NCBI RefSeq assembly: GCF_023701525.1
Contig: NZ_JAMQAW010000025.1
Location: 213,735-277,734, forward strand
Direction of reading: 5' to 3'
Source of the DNA: Streptomyces albipurpureus
Lineage (GTDB): Bacteria > Actinomycetota > Actinomycetes > Streptomycetales > Streptomycetaceae
DNA: 64,000 nt
Within the stretch, counting starts at the first letter, position 1; each line of letters starts with the position of its first letter. Both the position numbers and the translations under genes were made by a program. Below the pieces are notes generated by a model that worked only from the letters and a program-made list of their open reading frames with translations, was not told the DNA's origin and did not search any database. This document shows positions 25,167 through 33,275 of the stretch, piece by piece.

Positions 25167-25347
25167 AGCGCACCAACGCCTGGGCGCGCCGGTCCTCGGA
25201 TGCCGGGTGGGATGTTGGCAACGGCGCCCGGTCGGGACGTGCGGACTGAGTAGCCGTCAGCCGGCGCCCGCGCGGGGCCGGTTGCGAACACACCTGGCTC
25301 AGTCGGTGCCGCGCGTCCCTTCGGAGCGGAGCGGTGTCAGGGCGGGT

Positions 25348-26070
25348 TCACTCCCCCTTGAGCACACCGATCTTGTCAATACGATGCTCCGGGTTGCCGA
25401 ACTCGTCGCGCCAGAAGTTCCCCGCGGCATCGTCCTCCGGGGTGGCACAGGTCGAGATCGTGATCATCGCTTGGGTGGCCTTCGCACCGGGGTCACCCGG
25501 AACTGCCGCGCGCTGTTCGGAGAGTGAGCGTTCGGAGCGGAAGGATGTTTTCCGGGTCTCGGTTATCTCGTACTCATAGGTCCTGCCACCCGCCGTGACG
25601 ACGACCGTGTCTCCCTCCCGGAGGTCGGGCAGTTGGCGCAGGGGGCCGCCGGCCGAGAGCCGGTGGGCGGTGACCAGGTAGTTGCCTATCTCACCGGGGC
25701 CCACACCGCCGTCCTCGCCGTAGGGGCTCGCGGCGACTCCGCGGTTTTGGATGGCGGTGCCCGGTGCGTCATCCGTCGTGCCCTCGTAGGGGACGACACG
25801 GAGGTCTTCGACGCCGATCGCCGGGATGGAGAGAACCGCGGTCTCCGTACGGGCGGTGGCCTTGGTCGGCTCGGGAACGGGCTGCCCGACCGGGGAACCC
25901 GTCGGGGACGTGGTCACCGGAAGCGGGCTCGCGGTCGGGGAGGTGACCGCGGTGGGGCGGGCACTCGCGGTTGATGTGTCCGCAGCGGACACATCAACTG
26001 AGGAACAGCCTGCGAGCAGTGCTATCAGCGCTCCGGTGAGCGCGAGGGGGATTGCTCGGGAAGCAGCCAT
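25348..26070 (-). CDS. Class E sortase, lipoprotein-type
   Basis: 240 residues. It begins with a lipoprotein signal (LTGALIALLAGC, Cys22), then a Thr/Ser/Pro-rich linker to about residue 75. The sortase domain follows: LSIPAIGVEDLRVV, NYLVTAHRL (catalytic His136), MITISTCATPEDD (catalytic Cys208) and EHRIDKIGVL (Arg230). The His, Cys and Arg triad appears complete. Class E sortases of streptomycetes attach LAXTG proteins, such as long chaplins, to the wall. Anchoring by a lipid rather than an N-terminal helix is unusual and is read here only from the lipobox. No substrate with an LAXTG signal is adjacent. Confidence 0.82.
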   Translation of the reverse strand: MAASRAIPLALTGALIALLAGCSSVDVSAADTSTASARPTAVTSPTASPLPVTTSPTGSPVGQPVPEPTKATARTETAVLSIPAIGVEDLRVVPYEGTTDDAPGTAIQNRGVAASPYGEDGGVGPGEIGNYLVTAHRLSAGGPLRQLPDLREGDTVVVTAGGRTYEYEITETRKTSFRSERSLSEQRAAVPGDPGAKATQAMITISTCATPEDDAAGNFWRDEFGNPEHRIDKIGVLKGE

Positions 26071-26633
26071 GGGTGGTCCGCATCGACGGCTGGTGGGGAT
26101 GGAGCCGCAGTCGCTCGGTGCGGCTGCTGGCCTGGTGCCGGAAGAACGACGCGATACAGCGAGACGTTCCCGGCCAGTATCACGCCCCTGTCACCCTTCC
26201 ACCATGCCCAAGCAGTGTGGGGTCGGCAACGCGGAGACGGCCCCTTCCCGGAGATAGCGGCCAAGAACCCCCCATCGCCGCTGGTCAGCAGCCCAGGCGC
26301 CGCCTTGGGGCGGAGAGAAGCGTCCCATGGAGACGACGAGCAGGCCCGCAGACCAGGGCATACCAGCCCATCGCCACCTATCCCCCAGGTCAGCTCGACT
26401 CTCATCAAGTACTCCCCCGGGTCGGCTCGTCTCTCATCGAGCTCGGCGCTGCCCTGTTTCGAGAACGACGCGCCGGGAGCACCTGGCGGCAGCTCGGTTC
26501 GATCAGGGACAAGGGCCCACGGGACTGCCGGGCTCGGCACCGGCGCTCTCCGACGCGGCAGCTTCCCTCGCCGGGTCCTCTTCGCTCCGTAAGATCATCG
26601 GAAGAGGGCAGCGAGCCAGGAGGTGCAGTCAGT
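26071..26633. other. Divergent region between sortase and PPK2 genes
   Basis: About 560 bases with no convincing gene; several short frames are open but none resembles a family. The near-duplicate CTCTCATCAAG and CTCTCATCGAG occur about 30 bases apart near 26400-26440. Promoters for both flanking genes are expected here. Confidence 0.4.
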
Positions 26634-27452
26634 ATGGGCGACGCGAAGAAACGGGCCGCGGCGAAGGTTCCCCGTGCGGCGTACGAACGGGAGTTGCTGA
26701 GGCTCCAGACCGAGCTGGTCAAGCTTCAGGAGTGGGTACGCGTCGAAGGCGTACGGCTCGTGGTGGTGTTCGAGGGTCGGGATGCGGCGGGCAAGGGCGG
26801 CACCATCAAGCGGGTCGCCGAGCATTTGAACCCGCGTGTCGCCAGGACCGTGGCGCTGCCCAAGCCCACCGAGCGAGAACGCGGCCAGTGGTATTTCCAG
26901 CGGTACATCGAGCATCTGCCGGCCGCCGGGGAGATCGCCCTGTTCGACCGCAGTTGGTACAACCGGGCGGGCGTCGAGCAGGTGATGGGTTTCTGCACCA
27001 AGGAGGAGCACCAGCGCTTTCTCCACCAGTGCCCGATCTTCGAGCGGATGCTGGTGGAGGACGGGATTCTGCTGCGCAAGTACTGGTTCTCTGTGAGCGA
27101 TGCCGAGCAGGAGCAGCGGTTCCGCCGAAGGCTGGACGATCCGACGCGGCGCTGGAAGCTGTCGCCGATGGATCTGGAGTCCATCACCCGCTGGGAGGCG
27201 TACTCCCGGGCCAAGGACGAGATGATGGTGCACACCGACATTCCGGAGGCGCCCTGGTATGTCGTGGAGAGCGACAACAAGCGGCGCGCCCGGCTGAACA
27301 TGATGGCGCATCTGCTGTCGTCGGTGCCCTATCGAGAGGTACCGCCACCCGTGATCGAGATCCCGGCCCGGCCTCCGTCGACGGGGTACGTTCGTCCGCC
27401 GCGCGATCTGCAGACCTATGTGCCCGACCACGCGGCGGGTCTGGCCTCGTAG
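26634..27452 (+). CDS. ppk2: Polyphosphate kinase 2 (PPK2)
   Basis: 272 residues. Walker A is VVFEGRDAAGKGGTIKRV (about 44-61). It is followed by QWYFQRYIEHLPAAGEIALF and the Walker B/lid block FDRSWYNRAGVEQVMGF. The C-terminal part has SPMDLESITRWEAYSRAKDEM and the double-Arg NKRRARLNM. One kinase domain and this length fit class I PPK2, which makes ATP or GTP from polyphosphate and a nucleoside diphosphate. The ATG at 26634 has GGAGG about 11 bases upstream; the frame is open back to 26052 but without family residues. A bulged hairpin terminator follows the stop. Confidence 0.92.
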   Translation: MGDAKKRAAAKVPRAAYERELLRLQTELVKLQEWVRVEGVRLVVVFEGRDAAGKGGTIKRVAEHLNPRVARTVALPKPTERERGQWYFQRYIEHLPAAGEIALFDRSWYNRAGVEQVMGFCTKEEHQRFLHQCPIFERMLVEDGILLRKYWFSVSDAEQEQRFRRRLDDPTRRWKLSPMDLESITRWEAYSRAKDEMMVHTDIPEAPWYVVESDNKRRARLNMMAHLLSSVPYREVPPPVIEIPARPPSTGYVRPPRDLQTYVPDHAAGLAS

Positions 27453-27461
27453 CACACCGAT

Positions 27462-27491
27462 CTGGCCGTACCCGTTGGGGGATACGGCCAG
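27462..27491 (+). terminator. Hairpin after the PPK2 gene
   Basis: CTGGCCGTACCC (27462-27473) pairs with GGGATACGGCCAG (27479-27491) with a single bulged base and a 5-base loop, ten bases past the stop. Confidence 0.75.
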
Positions 27492-27581
27492 ATACGGCGG
27501 TTGGGGCCCTTCAGGCCGACTCGGCAGCCCGCCCTTCCCGGGGTACCGCGCTGAGCTTGCCCGCGCTTGCTCGCTCCGCCA

Positions 27582-28481
27582 TCACTGGTGGGGGATCACC
27601 GCGACGGGCGCGATGGCGTGGTGCAAGACCGCGTGAGCGACGGAACCGATGCGACCACCGAAGGGCGCGCGCCGCATCCGCCGGCCGACGACCAGCAGGG
27701 ACGCACCGCGGGAAGCTGTCACCAGCTGTTCGACGGCCTTGCCGGGCTCCACCTGCTCGATGACCTCGACGGACGGATACTTCGGGCGCCAGGGCTCCAG
27801 CACCTCGGCGAGCTTCTCCGTCTCGATCCTGCCGAGTTCGGCGTTGAGCTGCGGGTCCGGGGGCAGCCCATAGGCAAAGTAGGGCGGCAGATTCCAGCTG
27901 TGGACAACGCGCAGCGGCACCGCCCGGCGCTGTGCCGCGTCAAAGGCGAACTGGATCAGTGCGTCATCGGGCTCATTGGCGTCCAGGCCGAGGACGATCG
28001 GGCCGCGGACATCACCCTGCACCGCGGGGCCCTCCTGGGGCTCCTCGCCCGGCTGCTCCACCGGGGAAACGGCGCGGACGAGGATGACCGGCCCCTCGGT
28101 GCGGGAGACCACCGCCTGTCCGACCGACCCCACCAGGAAGCCGGTGAAGCCGCCGAGCCCGCTGGAGCCGAGGACCAGCAACTCCGCGTCCTTGGACAGT
28201 TCGGGGAGGACATCGGCGGGGCGCCCGGTGAGCTGCTCCACGGTGATGTCCAGGTCGGGGTGGGCTTTTCGCAGTTCTTCGCCGGCTTCGCGGGGAAGCT
28301 GTTCCGCCCAGTGCTGCTCGTTCTCAGCGCTGAGGAACGGCGCCTGAACCAGGGGTACCGACTCCCACACGTTGACCAGCTTCAGCGGAACTCCCCTGAG
28401 CTTCGCTTCCTGGGCGGCCCAATCTGCGGCGGCCAGGCTCTCACGGGAACCATCGAGTCCGGCGATGACGGTGCGGGACAT
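27582..28481 (-). CDS. Universal stress protein, two UspA domains
   Basis: 299 residues with tandem UspA domains (about 1-145 and 157-297). Domain 1 starts MSRTVIAGLDGSRESLAAAD and has the ATP-binding pattern GSSGLGGFTGFLVGSVGQAV. Domain 2 starts GPIVLGLDANEPDDALIQFA and ends GRRMRRAPFGGRIGSVAHAV. Streptomycete proteins of this type rise under starvation and low oxygen. The ATG has GGAGG nine bases upstream. It converges on the PPK2 gene. Confidence 0.92.
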   Translation of the reverse strand: MSRTVIAGLDGSRESLAAADWAAQEAKLRGVPLKLVNVWESVPLVQAPFLSAENEQHWAEQLPREAGEELRKAHPDLDITVEQLTGRPADVLPELSKDAELLVLGSSGLGGFTGFLVGSVGQAVVSRTEGPVILVRAVSPVEQPGEEPQEGPAVQGDVRGPIVLGLDANEPDDALIQFAFDAAQRRAVPLRVVHSWNLPPYFAYGLPPDPQLNAELGRIETEKLAEVLEPWRPKYPSVEVIEQVEPGKAVEQLVTASRGASLLVVGRRMRRAPFGGRIGSVAHAVLHHAIAPVAVIPHQ

Positions 28482-28853
28482 GGTGCTTACCTCCAGAAGC
28501 GGATGAGATCGTCAGTGATCTCGCTGTCCAGCATGAGCGCCGATACACATAAACGCGAGGGGCCGCAGGTCCCGCGGTAGTGGCCTCAGGTCCTCCGGCC
28601 TGGGCCGACCGGCCCTGTCCAAAGGGCCCGGCGATCACTGGCAGGGCCATTGGGGTGGCCGGGCGGCGGGGTTCTGCGCTGGCAGCGGGCGGATGCTTCG
28701 CTCTCGTACGGGTGGGGACAGCCGATGCGGCGAGATCTGCGCATCGCCGAGGCGGGACGGGATTGGCGGAACGATCTCCGCTGGGTCGTGCCTTCGAAGT
28801 CCCTTCTGCCAGACCCGCTCTCCGGGCGGACGGCGCTCCGGTGAGGGCACTTC
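28482..28853. other. Intergenic region without a convincing gene
   Basis: About 370 bases upstream of the universal stress protein gene and downstream of the hydrolase gene. Short frames on both strands show no family resemblance. It should contain the stress protein promoter. Confidence 0.4.
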
Positions 28854-29819
28854 CTAGGAGCGGGGCAGCGGGATGCCGCCGTAGTGCTCGGCCGGGTTGA
28901 GGTAGGTAAGGCCCTCCAGGGGGTCATCGACGCAGAAGCGGGCCATCAGGTCGGCGAAGTCGGCGATGCGTTCCAGGGGGGCGAGGTGGTCGGTCTCCTT
29001 GACGGTGACGAACCGGGAGCCGGGGAGATCGGCGGCGAGGGCTCGGCCCATGGCCGGGGTGGTGAGGGTGTCGTGCTCGCCGGTCACGACCAGGATGGGC
29101 AGGACGGGAACCGGCTCGGGTCGGTGCCACTCATGGCGCATGAGTCGGCTGTTGTGCTCGGCGGACTTCGCCAGTTGCTGCTGGTCCTGGCCGGCGATCT
29201 GCTGGTAGACCAGTCGGGAGATCGCTGCGTGCCTGCGTACGGTCGCGGCGCCCGGAGGGGACATGAAGTGGTCGGCGAGCTCCCGGGCGATGGGCTGGGT
29301 CTCCCCCTGACGGATCATGGTGTCCCAGCGCTGCATGGCGGCGGCGTAGTCGTCGGGGATGGCCGAGGTCATGCCGACCAGCATCAGGCGCCGCAGCAAG
29401 TGCGGATAGTGCTGGGCGAAACGAAGCCCGATGGCACCTCCGAAGCAGGCCGCGACCAGATTGATCCGTGACAGACCGAGTTCGTCGAGCAGATGACGCA
29501 CGGCTGCCGCGAGGAAGTCGATGCCGTAGCCGACGGGGAGGAAGTCGGCCGTACCGTAGCCGGGCAGGTCAACCGTGATCACTTCGCCCACCTCGGCGAG
29601 CCGTGCTTCATGGCGCACCCACGAGTTCCGGTCCTGCGAGGATCCGCCGAGGATCAGCACGGGTTCGGTGCTCGGCCGACTGCTGGGGACGGTGCGACAG
29701 ATGTAGCGGAAGCCGGCGAAGCTCAACTCCCGCTCGCTGACCTCCTCTCCCAGGGCGGTGGGCCAGATAAGGGAGGGCGAGACGCCTTCCAGGGTGGCGG
29801 TGCTGTCGATGGCAGGCAC
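28854..29819 (-). CDS. Alpha/beta hydrolase with Cys at the nucleophile position
   Basis: 321 residues from a GTG at 29819 with GGAG six bases upstream. The fold is clear: PVLILGGSSQDRNSWVRHEA (oxyanion side), VITVDLPGYGTADFLPVGYG, nucleophile elbow INLVAACFGGAIGLRFAQHY, acid in VTGEHDTLTTPAMGRALA (D250) and His in VKETDHLAPLE (H278). The residue at the nucleophile place (125) is Cys, not Ser. Cys nucleophiles occur in dienelactone hydrolases and some thioesterases, so a normal esterase role should not be assumed. The substrate is unknown. A 15-bp inverted repeat lies upstream. Confidence 0.85.
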   Translation of the reverse strand: MPAIDSTATLEGVSPSLIWPTALGEEVSERELSFAGFRYICRTVPSSRPSTEPVLILGGSSQDRNSWVRHEARLAEVGEVITVDLPGYGTADFLPVGYGIDFLAAAVRHLLDELGLSRINLVAACFGGAIGLRFAQHYPHLLRRLMLVGMTSAIPDDYAAAMQRWDTMIRQGETQPIARELADHFMSPPGAATVRRHAAISRLVYQQIAGQDQQQLAKSAEHNSRLMRHEWHRPEPVPVLPILVVTGEHDTLTTPAMGRALAADLPGSRFVTVKETDHLAPLERIADFADLMARFCVDDPLEGLTYLNPAEHYGGIPLPRS

Positions 29820-29912
29820 AGGGACTCCGTAGGGCTGGATCGGGGAATGTGGTTCGGGTGTCCAACGCCGCCCCGGGGTCGTGGGGTACTGCCTTTCAGG
29901 ATGCGAAATGGT

Positions 29913-29952
29913 GTCCGACGCCGTGGTCGCCCTCGCCACCACGGCGTCGGAC
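29913..29952. repeat. 15-bp perfect inverted repeat upstream of the hydrolase
   Basis: GTCCGACGCCGTGGT (29913-29927) and its exact complement (29938-29952) flank a 10-base spacer. It lies about 95 bases before the hydrolase GTG and 360 bases past the fasciclin stop. It may terminate the fasciclin transcript or be a leader hairpin of the hydrolase. The rest of 29820-30311 shows no gene. Confidence 0.55.
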
Positions 29953-30311
29953 TCCGCCCTCACACGCTCCCCGATGGACTCGTCAGGGCGGACTGACCGG
30001 TTGCGTCCGCTCAAACGCTCCGGCCACGAGGGGTTCGTTTCCCGATGCCCAGTGGATTGCTTCCCGGGCTCTGCGTCACCCGTACGGAGGCATCGGTTCT
30101 GTCGGCTGTCCGCGGAGTCGGCACCTCATGGGGTCTCTTCACGCGGCCCCTTCGGACATCGGGACGCCGATGTGGTGCGGGCGGATGAGGACCGCGGCTT
30201 CCCGCGGCCGAGGAGGAGGCGCCCGGCACGGACAGAAGAAGGTGCGGTCCCGGGCTGTCCCCCGAAACCGCACCCCTTCTCGCGTGGGCAGCCCGCCGTG
30301 CCGCCCAGGTC

Positions 30312-30962
30312 CTACTTCTTGGGCATGAGCACGGTGTCGATGATGTAGACGGTCGCATTGGCGGTGGGGACATTGCCGCACACGACCTTTGCCGAGTCGT
30401 TGACGGTGTACTCGGCGCCCGCGCCCACGGTGGTCACGTTCGACTTCTGGAGCGTGGGGTAGGTCCCGCCCTCCAACTGCTTGGGAGCGAGCTTCTGGCC
30501 GACCACGTGGTAGGTGAGGATGTCGGTCAGCGCCTGCTTGTCGGCGAGGACCTTGTCCAGGTCCGCCTTCGGGATCTTGGCGAAGGCGTCATTGGTCGGA
30601 GCGAAGACGGTGATGTTCTCCGCGCTGTTCAGGGTGTCCACGAGGCCGGCCTTCTTCACCGCGGTCACCAGCGTGGACAGGGCCGGGTTGTTGGAGGCGG
30701 CGGTCGCGACCGGGTCCTTGGACATCCCGTCGAAGGAGCCGGCCCCGTCCTTGGGCACGGAGGCGCAGGCGGAACCGAACGGGCCGTCCGTCGGGGCGGC
30801 TTCAGCGGCCGGCGGGGTGGACTTCTCCTCGGCCGGGGCCGAGTTGGCCGACTTGGCGGACTTGTCGGAGCTGTCGTCGCTGCCGCATGCGGTGAGCGTG
30901 AGGGGAAGTACGGCAACAGCGGACAGGGCGAGGGCGGTACGACGGAAACGGAACGCGTTCAT
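30312..30962 (-). CDS. Fasciclin domain lipoprotein
   Basis: 216 residues. A lipoprotein signal (VAVLPLTLTAC) is followed by a Ser/Ala/Pro/Glu-rich linker. One fasciclin (FAS1) domain covers about 90-214: DPVATAASNNPALSTLVTAV, NITVFAPTNDAFAKIP, LTDILTYHVVGQKL, and a C-terminal NATVYIIDTVLMPK. It resembles the MPT70/MPT83 proteins of mycobacteria and should sit on the outside of the membrane. It follows the molybdopterin oxidoreductase by 80 bases on the same strand, an arrangement that recurs in actinobacteria. The ATG at 30962 has AAGGAG upstream. Confidence 0.9.
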   Translation of the reverse strand: MNAFRFRRTALALSAVAVLPLTLTACGSDDSSDKSAKSANSAPAEEKSTPPAAEAAPTDGPFGSACASVPKDGAGSFDGMSKDPVATAASNNPALSTLVTAVKKAGLVDTLNSAENITVFAPTNDAFAKIPKADLDKVLADKQALTDILTYHVVGQKLAPKQLEGGTYPTLQKSNVTTVGAGAEYTVNDSAKVVCGNVPTANATVYIIDTVLMPKK

Positions 30963-31042
30963 GAGTTTCTCCTTGAGCATTCGTGTCATTACTCTGAGTA
31001 GTGGCTTTGGGGTGTGGCGAACCGATGGGACGGCCGGGGCGG

Positions 31043-32629
31043 TCACTCGACGATGACCACCACCGAGTGCCATCCGCTGGCACCGTCGGGAACGGTCTTC
31101 GCCCGCCTCTGGGTCTGGATCTCGCCGTCACGGTCCATGGCGCGGACCGTGAGGGTGTGACTGCCGGCAGTGGCTTTCCACGGCAGCGACCACTGACGCC
31201 AGGTGTCGATGGTGTGCTGTGCCGCCAAGTCGGCCTGCCGCCAGGGGCCGTCATCGATACGGACTTCCACCCGGTCGATGCCACGGCGCTGCGCCCAGGC
31301 GACACCGGCAACCATCACGGTGCCGGATTTCGGCCGGGCGAAGGGCTTCGGCGTGTCAATCCGGGACTGGGTCTTGATCGGCGCCCGACGAGCCCAGCCA
31401 CGCTTCACCCAGTACGGGTCATAGTCGTCGAAGGTGGTGAGCTCTATGTCCTCGATCCATTTGCAGGCCGAGACAAAGCCGTAGAGGCCGGGAACCACCA
31501 TACGGACGGGGAAGCCGTGGTCCAGCGGCAGAGGTTCACCGTTCATACCCACGGCGAGCAGGGCGTCCCTACCGTCCATGATGTCATCGACCGGGCTCCC
31601 CAGTGTCATGCCGTCCACCGAACGGGCCACCAGTTGATCGGCCGGACCGCCCTTCGACGGGGGCTTCACACCGGCTTCGCGCAGTAGGTCCGCGAGCCGC
31701 ACACCGATCCAACGGGCGTTGCCGACATAGGGTCCACCGACCTCGTTGGAGACACAGGTGAGGGTGATGTCCCGCTCGATCAGCTCGCGATCCAGTAGGT
31801 CCTGGAAGGTGAGGCTGAGCGGGCGTCGGACACCCTTGCCGTGCAGACGTAGACGCCAGTCCATGGCGTCCACCTTCGGCACGACCAGCGCCGTGTCGAC
31901 CCGGTAGAAGTCCTTGTTGGGGGTGGTGAAGGGCTTCATCCCGCGAAGGTGCAACCGGGCTCCGGAGGGGATCGCCGCCGCGGTTGAGGCGGGGGGCGGT
32001 AGCCGCACCGCCCCCCGGGAGGCCACAGCGTCCATGCCGTGGCGGCCCGTCAGCGAGCGGCCCAGCGCGCCGACTCCCGCCGAGGCGACGGCGGCCGCCG
32101 AAGCGGCCAGCAGGAAACCACGGCGATCCCATCGGGAATCCGATGGGGATTCGCCCGCAGCGGCACGATCGGTCGAGAGCGCTCCGATCAGGAGATAGAG
32201 CACCGCCGTCCCGATCACCGCCCCGCAGACAGAGGGCAGGGCGTCGGTCCAGCTCTCGGAATCCGGTCGGCTGAGGGCGGCGACGGAACCAACGGCGCCG
32301 AATACCAGTACTCCGGCGGCCCCAACCCTTCGGTGGCGCAGCGCCAACATCCCGAGCGCCAGGGCGAGGAGCACCAGGACACTGACGATGCCCAACTGGA
32401 GAACCAACTTGTCGTTGGTACCGAAGGAACGGATCGCCCAGTCCTTCACCGGCGCGGGGGTGAGATCGATGGCCGCACCCCCCACCGCCGTGATCGGGCC
32501 GGCTTCCGGACGAACGGCAGCCGCCACCAGTTCCGCCGCGGCCAGCGAGGCGAAGCCGGCCAGCAGGCCACTCACACCTGCCAACGCGCCGCGCGTGATG
32601 GCTGTTCGTTTGATCGTCACACCCATCAT
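31043..32629 (-). CDS. Membrane-bound molybdopterin-dependent oxidoreductase (sulfite oxidase family)
   Basis: 528 residues. About five N-terminal transmembrane segments occupy residues 10-150. A twin-Arg-like DRRGFLLAASAAAVASAG follows at 168-185. The sulfite-oxidase-type molybdopterin domain spans about 225-410, with the metal-binding Cys in DITLTCVSNEVGGPYVG (C292) and DHGFPVRMVVPGLYGFVSAC. A C-terminal Ig-like dimerisation domain ends at residue 528. Relatives in mycobacteria lie beside MPT83/MPT70 and sigK-rskA. Here the fasciclin partner is present but no sigma/anti-sigma pair is adjacent. The physiological substrate is not known. Confidence 0.88.
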   Translation of the reverse strand: MMGVTIKRTAITRGALAGVSGLLAGFASLAAAELVAAAVRPEAGPITAVGGAAIDLTPAPVKDWAIRSFGTNDKLVLQLGIVSVLVLLALALGMLALRHRRVGAAGVLVFGAVGSVAALSRPDSESWTDALPSVCGAVIGTAVLYLLIGALSTDRAAAGESPSDSRWDRRGFLLAASAAAVASAGVGALGRSLTGRHGMDAVASRGAVRLPPPASTAAAIPSGARLHLRGMKPFTTPNKDFYRVDTALVVPKVDAMDWRLRLHGKGVRRPLSLTFQDLLDRELIERDITLTCVSNEVGGPYVGNARWIGVRLADLLREAGVKPPSKGGPADQLVARSVDGMTLGSPVDDIMDGRDALLAVGMNGEPLPLDHGFPVRMVVPGLYGFVSACKWIEDIELTTFDDYDPYWVKRGWARRAPIKTQSRIDTPKPFARPKSGTVMVAGVAWAQRRGIDRVEVRIDDGPWRQADLAAQHTIDTWRQWSLPWKATAGSHTLTVRAMDRDGEIQTQRRAKTVPDGASGWHSVVVIVE

Positions 32630-33275
32630 TCGGAACCGATGGGTCTCCGGATTGGTCGATCCTTCGACTGAGTGGCGATCAGGTTCCGCGTTTACCCGGC
32701 CCAGGTCCGTCCGCCGGCGCGGAAGGGAGGTGCTGACCTGGGGTTACTCTGCCCGGAGAAGGGGGAGTCGGGGTCGTCCGCCGCGCGGAAATCCGCTGGG
32801 GAAGGGGCGATATCCAGCCGAGCCAGCCCGGTGTCGCGGGTGGGCGATGGCCTCATGGCCGCCGGTGGCGGTGCGGCCCGCGCACCTGTCCATCGAGGGA
32901 GCACCCGTCCGAACGCGCCCCGAGGGGTTTACGTCCTGGAGGGGGCGGGCGCCTTGCGGGCCATCGCTCGTGGGGAGGCTGCGGGGCGTCCGTTCGCCGC
33001 CGCAGCCTTCTCTCCTTCAGCCATCGAGGATCGATGCTTTTGATGTCACATGACATATCAGTAAATGCCATGAGAAAAGGCGCACTTCTACCGCTGTCTA
33101 CAGCTCGCTGATGCTCTTTCTCGATCTGTATCGAAGAACCCCAGTGACAAGATCTAAGCGGTGAGGAAGGCCGATCCGGCCGTCCACACCACCCGTCTAC
33201 GCCTACGCCTCTGGCGAGTCTTGTTCCGGGCCATGAGGAGTGGGTTTCGCCACCCGTGTGTGCTCGCCGCCGGTT
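32630..33275. other. Intergenic region with AT-rich palindrome
   Basis: About 645 bases upstream of the molybdopterin gene and downstream of the amidohydrolase gene, both minus strand. The left part has open frames without family resemblance. Around 33040-33150 the base composition turns AT-rich and holds ATGTCA-CA-TGACAT (33043-33056), a perfect interrupted palindrome of the sort bound by dimeric regulators. No gene starts next to it in either direction. Confidence 0.45.

Noticed and set aside
32672..33043. Plus-strand frame of 123 codons
   Set aside because: Low-complexity Ala/Gly/Arg sequence with no supporting start site.
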